A stretch of 64,000 nucleotides of DNA, taken from Paenarthrobacter sp. DKR-5. Its GTDB lineage: Bacteria > Actinomycetota > Actinomycetes > Actinomycetales > Micrococcaceae. Numbering within the stretch: position 1 is the first letter of the stretch; each line of letters begins with the position of its first letter. The translations under genes were made by a program, and so were the position numbers. A model generated the notes under the pieces. It searched no databases and was not told the origin of the DNA. It saw only the letters and a program-made list of their open reading frames with translations. The DNA is taken from positions 434,001 to 498,000 of the forward strand of contig NZ_JAHBOI010000003.1 of the NCBI RefSeq assembly GCF_018531425.1, in the 5' to 3' direction. Below are positions 8,122 to 16,126 of the stretch, piece by piece.

Positions 8122-10835
8122 ACCCCGAAAACGACCCCGGCATCGCGTTGGTGCCGCACACGCACTGGGACCGCGAATGGTACGAGCCGTTCCAGGTCTT
8201 CCGGTTCAAACTGGTCCAGATGTTCGACGCCGTGCTCGCCACGGCCGAAGCGGACCCCCGGTTCCGTTTCACGCTGGACGGGCAGACGGCCGCCATCGAG
8301 GACTACCTTGAAGTCCGCCCCGAGAACGAGAAGCGGGTCAGGGACATGGTGGCCCGGGGCCAGCTGGCCCTGGGCCCCTGGCAGATCCTGCTGGACGAAT
8401 TCCTCTGCTCCGGCGAAACCATTGTGCGGAACCTGCAGATGGGGATGGCGGGTGCGGATGCCCTCGGCGGGCACATGGACGTGGGCTACCTCCCGGACAT
8501 GTTCGGCCATGTGGCCCAGATGCCCCAGATCCTCCGGCGCGCGGGCATCCGGCACGCGTGCCTGTGGCGCGGTGTTCCCTCCAGCGTGACCGAGCACGCC
8601 TTCCGGTGGGAAGCTCCGGACGGCTCTGCCGTGCGCACCGAATACCTCTTTGACGGGTACGGAAGCGCGCTGGACATCCTGGCCATCCCCGAGCACATCC
8701 CGCAGAACATTGCGCAGTACCGCCAGGACACCGACACCCGGTACCACGGCGAGCAGATCCTGGGCATGGTGGGCACCGACCATATGGCGCCGGATCCCCG
8801 GCTGATGGAGCACGTGCGCCGCTTCGACGGCGTCCACGGGCCCATCGCGGTCAACACCCTCGAGGAATACCTGGGCCAGTTCGACCCGGAGGCTCCGCTG
8901 GCCACCGTCCGGGGCGAACTGCGCTCCCACCACCGGGGAAACATTCTCCCCGGCGTGTTCTCGATCAGGAGGAACCTGAAGATCGCCATGGCCCGGGCCG
9001 AGCGGACGGTGCTCGACGCCGAGAGGCTGGCCGCCGAGCACGGCCAGCAGGGCCTCGACCCCTATTTCCGGATGTCCTGGCGCCGCATCATCGAATCCAC
9101 CGCGCACGACTCGGTGGTCGGCTCCGGTACCGACGAGACCGTCGAACAGGTCGAGGCGCGGCTGCAGGAGGCCGCCCAGATCGCGCGGGCCGTCCGGGAC
9201 GAGGTCGGCCGGAGCCTGGCGGTGAAGGTGCCCAGCGATTCCTACGTCGCGGTCAACACGCTCACGACGGACCGGACCATGACGGTCGAACTCCAGGTCC
9301 CGGCCCCTGACCCGGTCGCCGCGGTCCTCGCGGAGACTGCGGACGGCGCGCGCCTGCCGGTGCAGGAGATCGGGGAGGCACCGACCCTGCTCGGCGACGA
9401 ATCGATGGACTCCGGCGTCCTGGTGGAGCGGATGCTGAACCGGATCCACGGGCGGGAACTCTTCGGCCAGCTGATCGACGGGTACCGGGTGACCCCGCAC
9501 GGGGTGGAATTCGACGTGGCCGAGGTACCGTCATCGGAGCAGTTCGACGTCGCGGTGTTCCGAACCGAACTGGAGGCCGCCGTCGAGCACCACCCCGGCG
9601 ACTGGAAGGTCCGGATCCAAGCCCAGCCGCGGCGCAAGGTGCTGGTCAGCGTGCCCGTGGCGGCCATGGGGACCACGCCGTTCCGTGTCTTTCAGGGCCC
9701 GGCACGGCCGGAACGGGAGGGAACCCGTGTCCAAGGGCGCGTCCTGCACAACGGACTCGTCTCCGCCGAGATCCTTGACGACGGCACAGTGAACCTCACC
9801 GGGCAGGACGGCACGGTCCTTCGCGGCATCGGCCGCCTCGTCGACGGCGGGGACCGCGGCGACAGCTACAACTACGGGCCCCCGGCGGCGGACCTGCTGG
9901 TGGAGGAGCCGGAGGAGACCGAGGTGCGGATCCTCGAATCCGGCCCGGTCCGCGCGCTGGCCGTGGTGAGCCGAAGCTACCGGTGGCCGGTCGCCCTGGG
10001 CCCTGACCCGGACCTGCGCAGCACCGAAACGGCCGAAGTGCGCACCAACACCTTCGTTGAGCTGCGGCAGGGCGAACCGTTCGTGCGGCTGCGCGTCCAG
10101 TTCACCAACGCTGCCGCGGACCACCGGCTGCGGCTGCACGTCCCGTTGCCCGAGGCGGTGACCTCATCGGCGTCGGAAGGGCAGTTCTCGGTGACGACGC
10201 GCGGCCTGACGGCCGAAGGCGGCGGCGGCGAATTCCCGCTGCCGACCTTCCCCGCCTACAGCTTCGTGTCCGCCGGGCCGGCGACGGTCCTTGTCCGCGA
10301 GGCCACGGAGTACGACGTGGTCGACGGGAAGGAACTGGCCCTGACCCTGGTGCGCGCGGTGGGGTCGATCAGTGTCAATGTGCACCCGCTCCGGGACGAG
10401 CCCGCCGCCTCGGAGATCCCGATCCCGGGCGGGCAGGAACCCGGCACCCTGGTGGACGTGGAACTGGCCGTCGCGGCCTCCTCCCGCGGCTACAAGGACG
10501 CCGGGGCAGTGCGCCAGGCCGAGCAGTTCAATGCTGAGCCGCTTGTTTTCCGCGGCACGGCGGAACGGAACAGCGCCCTTCCGGAACCGCGCAGTGGCCT
10601 GCGGGTGGCCGGAACGGACGTCGCGGTCACGAGCCTGAGGCCGGCGGGCCCGGCGGTGGAAGCGCGCGTCGTCCTGCTCTCGGACACTGCCGGGGACGTC
10701 GTCCTGGAGGGGGCCTTCAGCTCCGTCGCCACGGTGGACCTGCGCGGGGAGGAGATCGCCGCCGAGCGCGCTGCCGGCCGGTACCGCTTCACCTTGGAGC
10801 CGTGGGAGATCCGTACCCTCCGGCTGACCACGTAA
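8118..10835 (+). CDS. Alpha-mannosidase, glycoside hydrolase family 38
   Basis: This 905-aa protein has family 38 hallmarks: zinc-binding HTHWDREW (15-22) and the nucleophile region GYLPDMFGH (Asp at 127). A middle three-helix region and a large C-terminal beta-sandwich follow. No signal peptide is visible, so it should act in the cytoplasm on imported mannosides. The start is GTG overlapping the preceding stop (GTGA). Open frame continues far upstream of this GTG, but that region belongs to the isomerase and oxidoreductase genes. It is the clearest clue to the operon substrate. Confidence 0.9.
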   Translation: MNPENDPGIALVPHTHWDREWYEPFQVFRFKLVQMFDAVLATAEADPRFRFTLDGQTAAIEDYLEVRPENEKRVRDMVARGQLALGPWQILLDEFLCSGETIVRNLQMGMAGADALGGHMDVGYLPDMFGHVAQMPQILRRAGIRHACLWRGVPSSVTEHAFRWEAPDGSAVRTEYLFDGYGSALDILAIPEHIPQNIAQYRQDTDTRYHGEQILGMVGTDHMAPDPRLMEHVRRFDGVHGPIAVNTLEEYLGQFDPEAPLATVRGELRSHHRGNILPGVFSIRRNLKIAMARAERTVLDAERLAAEHGQQGLDPYFRMSWRRIIESTAHDSVVGSGTDETVEQVEARLQEAAQIARAVRDEVGRSLAVKVPSDSYVAVNTLTTDRTMTVELQVPAPDPVAAVLAETADGARLPVQEIGEAPTLLGDESMDSGVLVERMLNRIHGRELFGQLIDGYRVTPHGVEFDVAEVPSSEQFDVAVFRTELEAAVEHHPGDWKVRIQAQPRRKVLVSVPVAAMGTTPFRVFQGPARPEREGTRVQGRVLHNGLVSAEILDDGTVNLTGQDGTVLRGIGRLVDGGDRGDSYNYGPPAADLLVEEPEETEVRILESGPVRALAVVSRSYRWPVALGPDPDLRSTETAEVRTNTFVELRQGEPFVRLRVQFTNAAADHRLRLHVPLPEAVTSSASEGQFSVTTRGLTAEGGGGEFPLPTFPAYSFVSAGPATVLVREATEYDVVDGKELALTLVRAVGSISVNVHPLRDEPAASEIPIPGGQEPGTLVDVELAVAASSRGYKDAGAVRQAEQFNAEPLVFRGTAERNSALPEPRSGLRVAGTDVAVTSLRPAGPAVEARVVLLSDTAGDVVLEGAFSSVATVDLRGEEIAAERAAGRYRFTLEPWEIRTLRLTT

Positions 10836-10846
10836 GCGCACCGAGG

Positions 10847-10889
10847 CCTTCCCCCGGCTCTTTGTTGCCAGCAGGGAGCCGGGGGAAGG
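10847..10889 (+). terminator. Strong hairpin that also covers the next gene's ribosome-binding site
   Basis: A perfect 14-bp inverted repeat pairs 10847-10860 (CCTTCCCCCGGCTC) with 10876-10889 around a 15-nt loop. No T-run follows. The right arm contains GGGGGAAGG, the ribosome-binding site of the ATG at 10901. It may be an intergenic terminator or mRNA-stabilising hairpin, or it may restrict translation of the next gene. Confidence 0.65.
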
Positions 10890-10900
10890 AAGCTTGGGGC

Positions 10901-11977
10901 ATGAACTGCGATGTGCTGATCGTCGGCGGCGGGATCGCCGGGCTGTCCCTGGCGTCCGTGCTGGCCGGCCGCTGCTCGGTGATGCTCGTTGAGGCCGAGG
11001 CGGAGCTGGCCTACCACACCTCATCCCGTTCGGCCCGGCAGATGCAGCCCAGCTACGGTCCCGGACCGGTGAAGGAACTGACCCGGCGCACCATCGCCCG
11101 GGTCCAGGGGTTGAAGGCGGCCGCGGGCCTGGACATTCTGAGCCCGCGGCCGCTCATCTTCATCGGCTCCGGGCAGCAGGTGGCGGCGCTGACCGCAGCG
11201 AACAGCTTCCTTGCTCCGCTCACGCACGCGGAGGCGCTGCGGCTCAGCCCGGACCTGGCCCCGGGCTCCTTCGAAGCGGCCTGCCTCGACGGTTCGGCGC
11301 TGGAGGTGAAGGTCCCGGAGCTGCTGGGCTACTACGAGCGGCAGGCCGTGCAGGCCGGGGCGGCCATTCACCGCGGAAGTCCCGTGCACACCGCGCAGCG
11401 CACCGGTGCCGGGTGGAGCGTCGGGGCTGGACAGCTCGGGATCACCGCCGGCACCGTGGTGGACGCCGCCGGGGCATGGGCGGACCCGCTCGCGGTGCTC
11501 TTCGGCGTCGAAAACCAGGGCCTGCAGCCGCACCGCCGCACCGCCGCCATCGCGGCGACCGCCCGTCCGGCGGATCCGGCAGGTCCGATGATCGCAGCGG
11601 CCGACGACTCGTTCTACTACCGCCCGGATGGCACCGACCTGCTCATCTCGCCGTGCGAGTCCGTGCCCAGCATCGCCGAGGACGCCCGGCCCTTCCCGGG
11701 TGATGTGGAGAAGCTGGTGGCCCGGCTGAACCGCGTGACGACGCTGGGCATCAGCGGAATCCGCCGGGCCTGGACGGGACTGCGCACCACCCCGGCGGAC
11801 GGGCTGCCCGTGGTCGGATTCGATCAGGAAGCGCCGGGCTTCTTCTGGCTCGCCGGGCAGGGCGGTTACGGGATCCAGACTTCGGCGGCGATGGCCGACC
11901 TCGCGACCGGACTCATCCTCGGCGAGTCGGACGGCACCGACGAGGTCGCCGCGGCCCTCGCTCCCCGGCACCGCTGA
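10901..11977 (+). CDS. FAD-dependent amino-acid/amine oxidoreductase (DAO family)
   Basis: This 358-aa flavoprotein has an N-terminal FAD-binding Rossmann motif (DVLIVGGGIAGLSLASVL). Its HTSSRSARQMQPSYG region and the C-terminal AGQGGYGIQTSAAMADL resemble D-arginine dehydrogenase and related DadA-like enzymes, so D-amino-acid or amine oxidation is the likely chemistry. The ATG at 10901 follows GGGGGAAGGA; an upstream in-frame ATG lies inside the mannosidase gene. It may be read with the mannosidase operon, but the hairpin between them suggests separate control. Substrate unknown. Confidence 0.75.
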   Translation: MNCDVLIVGGGIAGLSLASVLAGRCSVMLVEAEAELAYHTSSRSARQMQPSYGPGPVKELTRRTIARVQGLKAAAGLDILSPRPLIFIGSGQQVAALTAANSFLAPLTHAEALRLSPDLAPGSFEAACLDGSALEVKVPELLGYYERQAVQAGAAIHRGSPVHTAQRTGAGWSVGAGQLGITAGTVVDAAGAWADPLAVLFGVENQGLQPHRRTAAIAATARPADPAGPMIAAADDSFYYRPDGTDLLISPCESVPSIAEDARPFPGDVEKLVARLNRVTTLGISGIRRAWTGLRTTPADGLPVVGFDQEAPGFFWLAGQGGYGIQTSAAMADLATGLILGESDGTDEVAAALAPRHR

Positions 11978-11987
11978 GCGGAACCCC

Positions 11988-12992
11988 CTAGACCGGGCGG
12001 CGGGCCCAGGACACCAGCCGGTCGCTGAGCTCCATGAACCCCTTGTCCACCGCCTGTTCCTCGGGGTGCTGCTCGTACCACTGGACGATCTCGCGCGCTC
12101 CCTCAGCGAAGGGGATCGTGGCGGCATAATCCGGGACCAGGGACTTGATCTTCGTGTTGTCGAAGATGACCGAGTGCGCCTTGTCCCCGACCAGGCCCGG
12201 CCCCCGCTCAGGGTCCGCCGCCGCAATGGTGTCCGAGGCGACGTGCACCAGTTCGGGCTCCGGCGCGCCGGCCGCCTGCGCGAAGATCCGGTAGATGGCA
12301 TCCCACGGCAGGTACTCGTCCGAGGTGATCGTGTAGGCCTCGCCGATGGCTTGCGGGCGAGCGAGCAGGCCGGTGAAGGCCTTGGCGAAGTCCCGGCTGT
12401 GGGTCAGCGTCCACAGTGACGTCCCGTCGCCGTGCACCACCACAGGGACACCTTCGCGCATCCGGTGGATATCCGTCCAGCCGCCCAGCAGCGGGATCTT
12501 CGTCCGGTCGTAGGTGTGCGAGGGCCGCACGATGGTGGCGGGGAAGCCATCGCGGCGGTACGCCTCCAGCAGCAGGTCCTCGCAGGCGATCTTGTCCCGC
12601 GAGTACTGCCAGAACGGGTTGCGCAGCGGCGTCGACTCCAGCACCGGCACCCGGCCCGGCGGCTTCTGGTACGCGGAGGCGGAGCTGATGAACACGTACT
12701 GGCCGGTCCGGCCGCTGAAGTGCCCGATCCCCGCCTGAACCTGGTCCGGCGTGAAGGAGAGGAAATCGGCGACGGCGTCGAACTCGCGGCCGCGCAGGGC
12801 GTCGCGGACGGCGGCCGCGTCGCGCACGTCCGCGGTGATCAGCTCCGCGCCGTCCGGCACCGGATGCTGCGCGGATTTCCCGCGGTTGAGGATGGTCAGC
12901 CGGTGCCCGTGCTCGATGGCGTGTTCGACGCACGCGGCGCTGATGACGCCGGTGCCCCCGACGAACAGGATGCTCGCTCCCACGGCGCTCAC
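11988..12992 (-). CDS. NAD-dependent epimerase/dehydratase (extended SDR)
   Basis: This 334-aa protein begins with a nucleotide-binding GGTGVISAACVEHAIEHGH motif and contains the SDR catalytic pair in YSRDK (YxxxK). The middle resembles NAD-dependent epimerases and mRNA-binding CSP41-like SDRs of actinobacteria (ADFLSFTPDQV, PSHTYDRTKIPLLGGW). It is convergent with the FAD oxidoreductase, ten nt away. Its start overlaps the stop of the aldo/keto reductase upstream (ATGA), so the two are co-transcribed. A sugar-nucleotide or sugar substrate is likely but not defined. Confidence 0.8.
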   Translation of the reverse strand: MSAVGASILFVGGTGVISAACVEHAIEHGHRLTILNRGKSAQHPVPDGAELITADVRDAAAVRDALRGREFDAVADFLSFTPDQVQAGIGHFSGRTGQYVFISSASAYQKPPGRVPVLESTPLRNPFWQYSRDKIACEDLLLEAYRRDGFPATIVRPSHTYDRTKIPLLGGWTDIHRMREGVPVVVHGDGTSLWTLTHSRDFAKAFTGLLARPQAIGEAYTITSDEYLPWDAIYRIFAQAAGAPEPELVHVASDTIAAADPERGPGLVGDKAHSVIFDNTKIKSLVPDYAATIPFAEGAREIVQWYEQHPEEQAVDKGFMELSDRLVSWARRPV

Positions 12993-13960
12993 CAGGCGTA
13001 GTCTTCGGGGGCGGTGCGGTGGCCGGGGAAGATCGCATCCAGGCGCTTGAGCGCGTCCTCGTCGAGCCGCACGTCGAGGGCGCGGAGCGCCGCGTCGAGC
13101 TGTTCCTGCGTGCGCGGGCCGACGATCGGCGCCGTCACCGCGGGCTGGTGCAGCAGCCAGGCGAGGCCGACGTCGCCGGGCTCGTGGCCGAGTTCGGCGG
13201 CGAAGTCCTCGTACTGCTCAATCTGCTCCCGGTGCGTCTTGAGGGTTTCCGCGGCGCGGCCCTCGGTGCGGCGGACGCCTTCGCGCTCCTTCCGCAGCAC
13301 ACCGCCCAGCAGGCCGCCGTGCAGCGGGGACCACGGGATCAGGCCGAGCCCGAATTCCTGGGCAGCCGGAATGACTTCCAGTTCGACGCTGCGGGTCAGC
13401 AGGTTGTAGATGGACTGTTCGCTGACCAGCCCGGTGTAGTTGCGCCGCGCGGCGGCCGCCTGGGCCTGCGCGATGTGCCAGCCGGCGAAGTTGCTGCTGC
13501 CGGAGTAGAGGATCTTGCCCTGCTGGACGGCCACCTCGATGGCCTGCCAGATTTCATCCCACGGGGTGTTCCGGTCGATGTGGTGGAACTGGTAGATGTC
13601 GATGTAATCCGTCTGAAGCCGCTTGAGGCTGGCGTCCAGCGCGCGGCGGATGTTCAGCGCCGAGAGCTTCGACTCGTTCGGCCGGTCCGTCATCGTGCCG
13701 TACAGCTTGGTGGCCAGCACCGTCTTCTCGCGGCGCTCGCCTCCTTTGGCGAACCAGCGGCCGATGATTTCCTCGGTCCAGCCGCGGTGCTCCACGCCGC
13801 CGTACACGTTGGCCGTGTCAAAGAAGTTGATGCCGGCGTCGTGCGCCGAATCCATGATCGAGTGGGCGGCGGCTTCCTCGGTCTGCGGCCCGAAGTTCAT
13901 GGTGCCGAGGCAGAGACGGGAGACGCTCAGGCCGGAACGGCCCAGATGGGTGTACTGCAT
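12989..13960 (-). CDS. Aldo/keto reductase (YghZ/Kv-beta-like)
   Basis: This 323-aa TIM-barrel oxidoreductase has the AKR active-site region FFDTANVYGGVEHRGWTEEIIG, the catalytic Lys region TVLATKLYG and the NADPH-binding C-terminus TAPIVGPRTQEQLDAAL. The full-length family architecture is preserved. The ribosome-binding site AAGGAAG lies just before the ATG. The 5' untranslated region runs through a four-copy 17-bp tandem repeat. It is the first gene of a two-gene unit with the SDR epimerase. Confidence 0.88.
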   Translation of the reverse strand: MQYTHLGRSGLSVSRLCLGTMNFGPQTEEAAAHSIMDSAHDAGINFFDTANVYGGVEHRGWTEEIIGRWFAKGGERREKTVLATKLYGTMTDRPNESKLSALNIRRALDASLKRLQTDYIDIYQFHHIDRNTPWDEIWQAIEVAVQQGKILYSGSSNFAGWHIAQAQAAAARRNYTGLVSEQSIYNLLTRSVELEVIPAAQEFGLGLIPWSPLHGGLLGGVLRKEREGVRRTEGRAAETLKTHREQIEQYEDFAAELGHEPGDVGLAWLLHQPAVTAPIVGPRTQEQLDAALRALDVRLDEDALKRLDAIFPGHRTAPEDYAW

Positions 13961-13975
13961 GTCAGTAACTTCCTT

Positions 13976-14043
13976 GTCGTTGATCCAGCAGAGTCGTTGG
14001 TCCAGCAGAGTCGTTGATCCAGCAGAGGCGTTGGTCCTGCAGA
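13976..14043. repeat. Four-copy 17-bp tandem repeat upstream of an aldo/keto reductase
   Basis: On the plus strand the unit is GTCGTTGATCCAGCAGA at 13976-13992 and 14010-14026. The copies at 13993-14009 (GTCGTTGGTCCAGCAGA) and 14027-14043 (GGCGTTGGTCCTGCAGA) alternate with it. It fills the gap between the reductase start and the end of the XRE regulator gene. Confidence 0.95.
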
Positions 14044-14057
14044 TGCGGTGGGTGGCG

Positions 14058-14960
14058 TCAGCGGCCGACGATGTCCTCCGGGAGGGCCTTGCGCTCGGCC
14101 GAGGACGGCCCGGAGGCGTCCCCGTCCCAGCTGCTGAGCAGCTTCAGGGCGTCGCTGGAAGGCGAGCCCGGCTTGGTCGAGTAGATGCGCAGGCTCTGGT
14201 CGGCGTCGTCGGGCAGCGAGAGGTTCTCGAAATCCAGCTCGATGTCGCCGACCACCGGATGGTGCAGGCGGACCGTTCCTGCCGCGCGCGAGGCGACGCG
14301 GTGGCCGGCCCACCAGTGCCGGAAGTGCTCGCTGTGCACGGCGAGTTCGCCCACCAGCTGGCTGGCCTGCGGGTCGTCGGGGTGCCGGCCGACGTCGACC
14401 CGCAGCGCTCCGGCGGCATCGGCTGCCACCGTCTTCCAGTCCCGGAACAATGTGCGGGCCTCCGGCTCGAGGATCAGCCAGCGGGTCAGGTTGCGTTCCT
14501 GCGCTGCCATCGCCGGGAAGTCCGCGAACAGCAGCCCGGCCATCCGGTTCGCGGCCAGCACGTCGGTGCGCCGCCCAAGCACCAGGGCCGGGACATCGCC
14601 GACGGCGTCGAGCAGCTGGCGCAGGGCCGGCCGGACGCGCTGGGCGGGGGTGGGCGTCTTGGTGGTGCCGGCGCAGTTCTGCAGCAGGTCCATCATGTGG
14701 GCGCGCTCGCCGGCATCGAGCCGCAGCGCCCGCGCCACGGATTCCAGGACCGCCCGTGAGGGGTGGATGTGCCGGCCCTGTTCAAGCCGCGTGTAATAGT
14801 CCGTGCTGACTCCGGCCAGCTGGGCGATCTCCTCCCGCCGCAGCCCCGGCACCCGCCGGGCGCCGGGCACGTCGACGACGCCGGCATCCTCGGGGGTGAG
14901 CCGCGCCCGCATCGCTTTGAGGAATCGTCCAAATTCTGCGCTCTGACCCATGGCCTTCAT
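14058..14960 (-). CDS. XRE-family regulator with MmyB-like ligand-binding domain
   Basis: This protein of about 300 aa has an N-terminal helix-turn-helix (RREEIAQLAGVSTDYYTRLEQGRHIHPS, about 40-70) and a C-terminal PAS-like MmyB domain (ADFPAMAAQERNLTRWL, LVGELAVHSEHFRHWWAGH). These actinobacterial regulators often control an adjacent short-chain or aldo/keto reductase. It lies upstream of and parallel to one such reductase and divergent from another, so it may regulate either. A second in-frame ATG three codons downstream (14951) is an alternative start. Confidence 0.87.
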   Translation of the reverse strand: MKAMGQSAEFGRFLKAMRARLTPEDAGVVDVPGARRVPGLRREEIAQLAGVSTDYYTRLEQGRHIHPSRAVLESVARALRLDAGERAHMMDLLQNCAGTTKTPTPAQRVRPALRQLLDAVGDVPALVLGRRTDVLAANRMAGLLFADFPAMAAQERNLTRWLILEPEARTLFRDWKTVAADAAGALRVDVGRHPDDPQASQLVGELAVHSEHFRHWWAGHRVASRAAGTVRLHHPVVGDIELDFENLSLPDDADQSLRIYSTKPGSPSSDALKLLSSWDGDASGPSSAERKALPEDIVGR

Positions 14961-15132
14961 TCTGCCCGGTCCGCGGGGTGCAACCTAGACCGAGGGTAGG
15001 ACTGCTGGTCCTAGGATCCGGTGGGAGAGCCTGGCTGCCTGCGGGCGAGACGGCGAGTGCCTAGGCTGGGACCAAGGCCGCCGTCGGCGGCCAAACCGCA
15101 TCAAGTGAACCACAACCCGGAAAGAGGCCGCC

Positions 15133-15978
15133 ATGTCCGCTTCGCCCAATGTGACCGTCCCGGAACTGACGTTGAACAACGGCGTCTCCATCCCGCAGCT
15201 CGGCTTCGGAGTCTTCCAGGTCCCGCCGGGGGAAACCCAGAAGGTCGTCGAGGACGCTCTGGAAGCCGGTTACCGGCACATCGATACTGCGGCCGCCTAC
15301 CGCAACGAAGCAGGCGTCGGCGCTGCCATCGCGGCCTCCGGCATTCCGCGCGAGGACCTGTTCATCACCACCAAGCTCCGCAACGGCGAGCAGGCCACCG
15401 CCGCTGAAGCGTTCGAGAACAGCCGCAAGGCGCTCCGCCTGGATGTCGTGGACCTCTACCTGATCCACTGGCCCGTCCCCTCCGCGGGCCTGTACGTCGA
15501 CGCGTGGAAGGCAATGGAGAAGCTGCAGGCCGAGGGTGCCGTCCGGGCGATCGGCGTCTCCAACTTCCTTGAGGACCACCTCGAGACCCTGCTGGCTGAC
15601 GCGTCCGTGGTGCCCGCCGTCAACCAGATTGAGCTGCACCCGACACTCCAGCAGGAAGCTGTGGCGGCCAAGAGCCGCACGCACGGCATCGCGGTGGAGG
15701 CATACAGTCCGCTGGGGCAGGGCGCGGACCTCTCGGCTGACGCCGTCACCGAGCTGGCGGCGAAGTACGACGCAACACCGGCCCAGATCGTGCTGGCCTG
15801 GCACCTCGGCACCGGCAACATCGTGATCCCGAAGTCCGCGGACTCCGGGCGCATGCGCCAGAACCTTGCCGCGGCCGCGCTGACGCTGACCAGCGACGAA
15901 CTGGCGAGCATCACCGCCCTCGAATCCGGGAACCGGATCGGCGCGGACCCGGCGACCGCTGCCTTCACCCAGATGTAG
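15133..15978 (+). CDS. Aldo/keto reductase (2,5-diketo-D-gluconate reductase type)
   Basis: This 281-aa AKR5-type enzyme has GYRHIDTAAAYRNEAGVGAAI (Asp and Tyr of the active site), FITTKLRN (catalytic Lys), IHWPVP (catalytic His) and the NADPH-binding end NIVIPKSADSGRMRQN. The ATG follows AAAGAGGCC. It is divergent from the MmyB-type regulator and ends before a strong hairpin, so it appears monocistronic. It reduces small carbonyl compounds with NADPH; the natural substrate is not evident. Confidence 0.9.
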   Translation: MSASPNVTVPELTLNNGVSIPQLGFGVFQVPPGETQKVVEDALEAGYRHIDTAAAYRNEAGVGAAIAASGIPREDLFITTKLRNGEQATAAEAFENSRKALRLDVVDLYLIHWPVPSAGLYVDAWKAMEKLQAEGAVRAIGVSNFLEDHLETLLADASVVPAVNQIELHPTLQQEAVAAKSRTHGIAVEAYSPLGQGADLSADAVTELAAKYDATPAQIVLAWHLGTGNIVIPKSADSGRMRQNLAAAALTLTSDELASITALESGNRIGADPATAAFTQM

Positions 15979-16011
15979 CAGCTGCGATCGTCATCGCGCA
16001 GGTTCCTCAAG

Positions 16012-16047
16012 CGGGGCCGGTGTCCGGAATGCCGGACACCGGCCCTG
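16012..16047 (+). terminator. Intrinsic-terminator-like hairpin
   Basis: A perfect 14-bp stem (16014-16027 with 16032-16045) encloses the tetraloop AATG, and TGCTTGTCTGT follows. It closes the aldo/keto reductase transcript before hutI. Confidence 0.75.
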
Positions 16048-16126
16048 CTTGTCTGTGCCGGCCCCGGCACCCGTACGCGGTTTACTTGGAAGCGGCCCCA
16101 TTCGCCCTTCCCGCCCAAGGAGCTCC

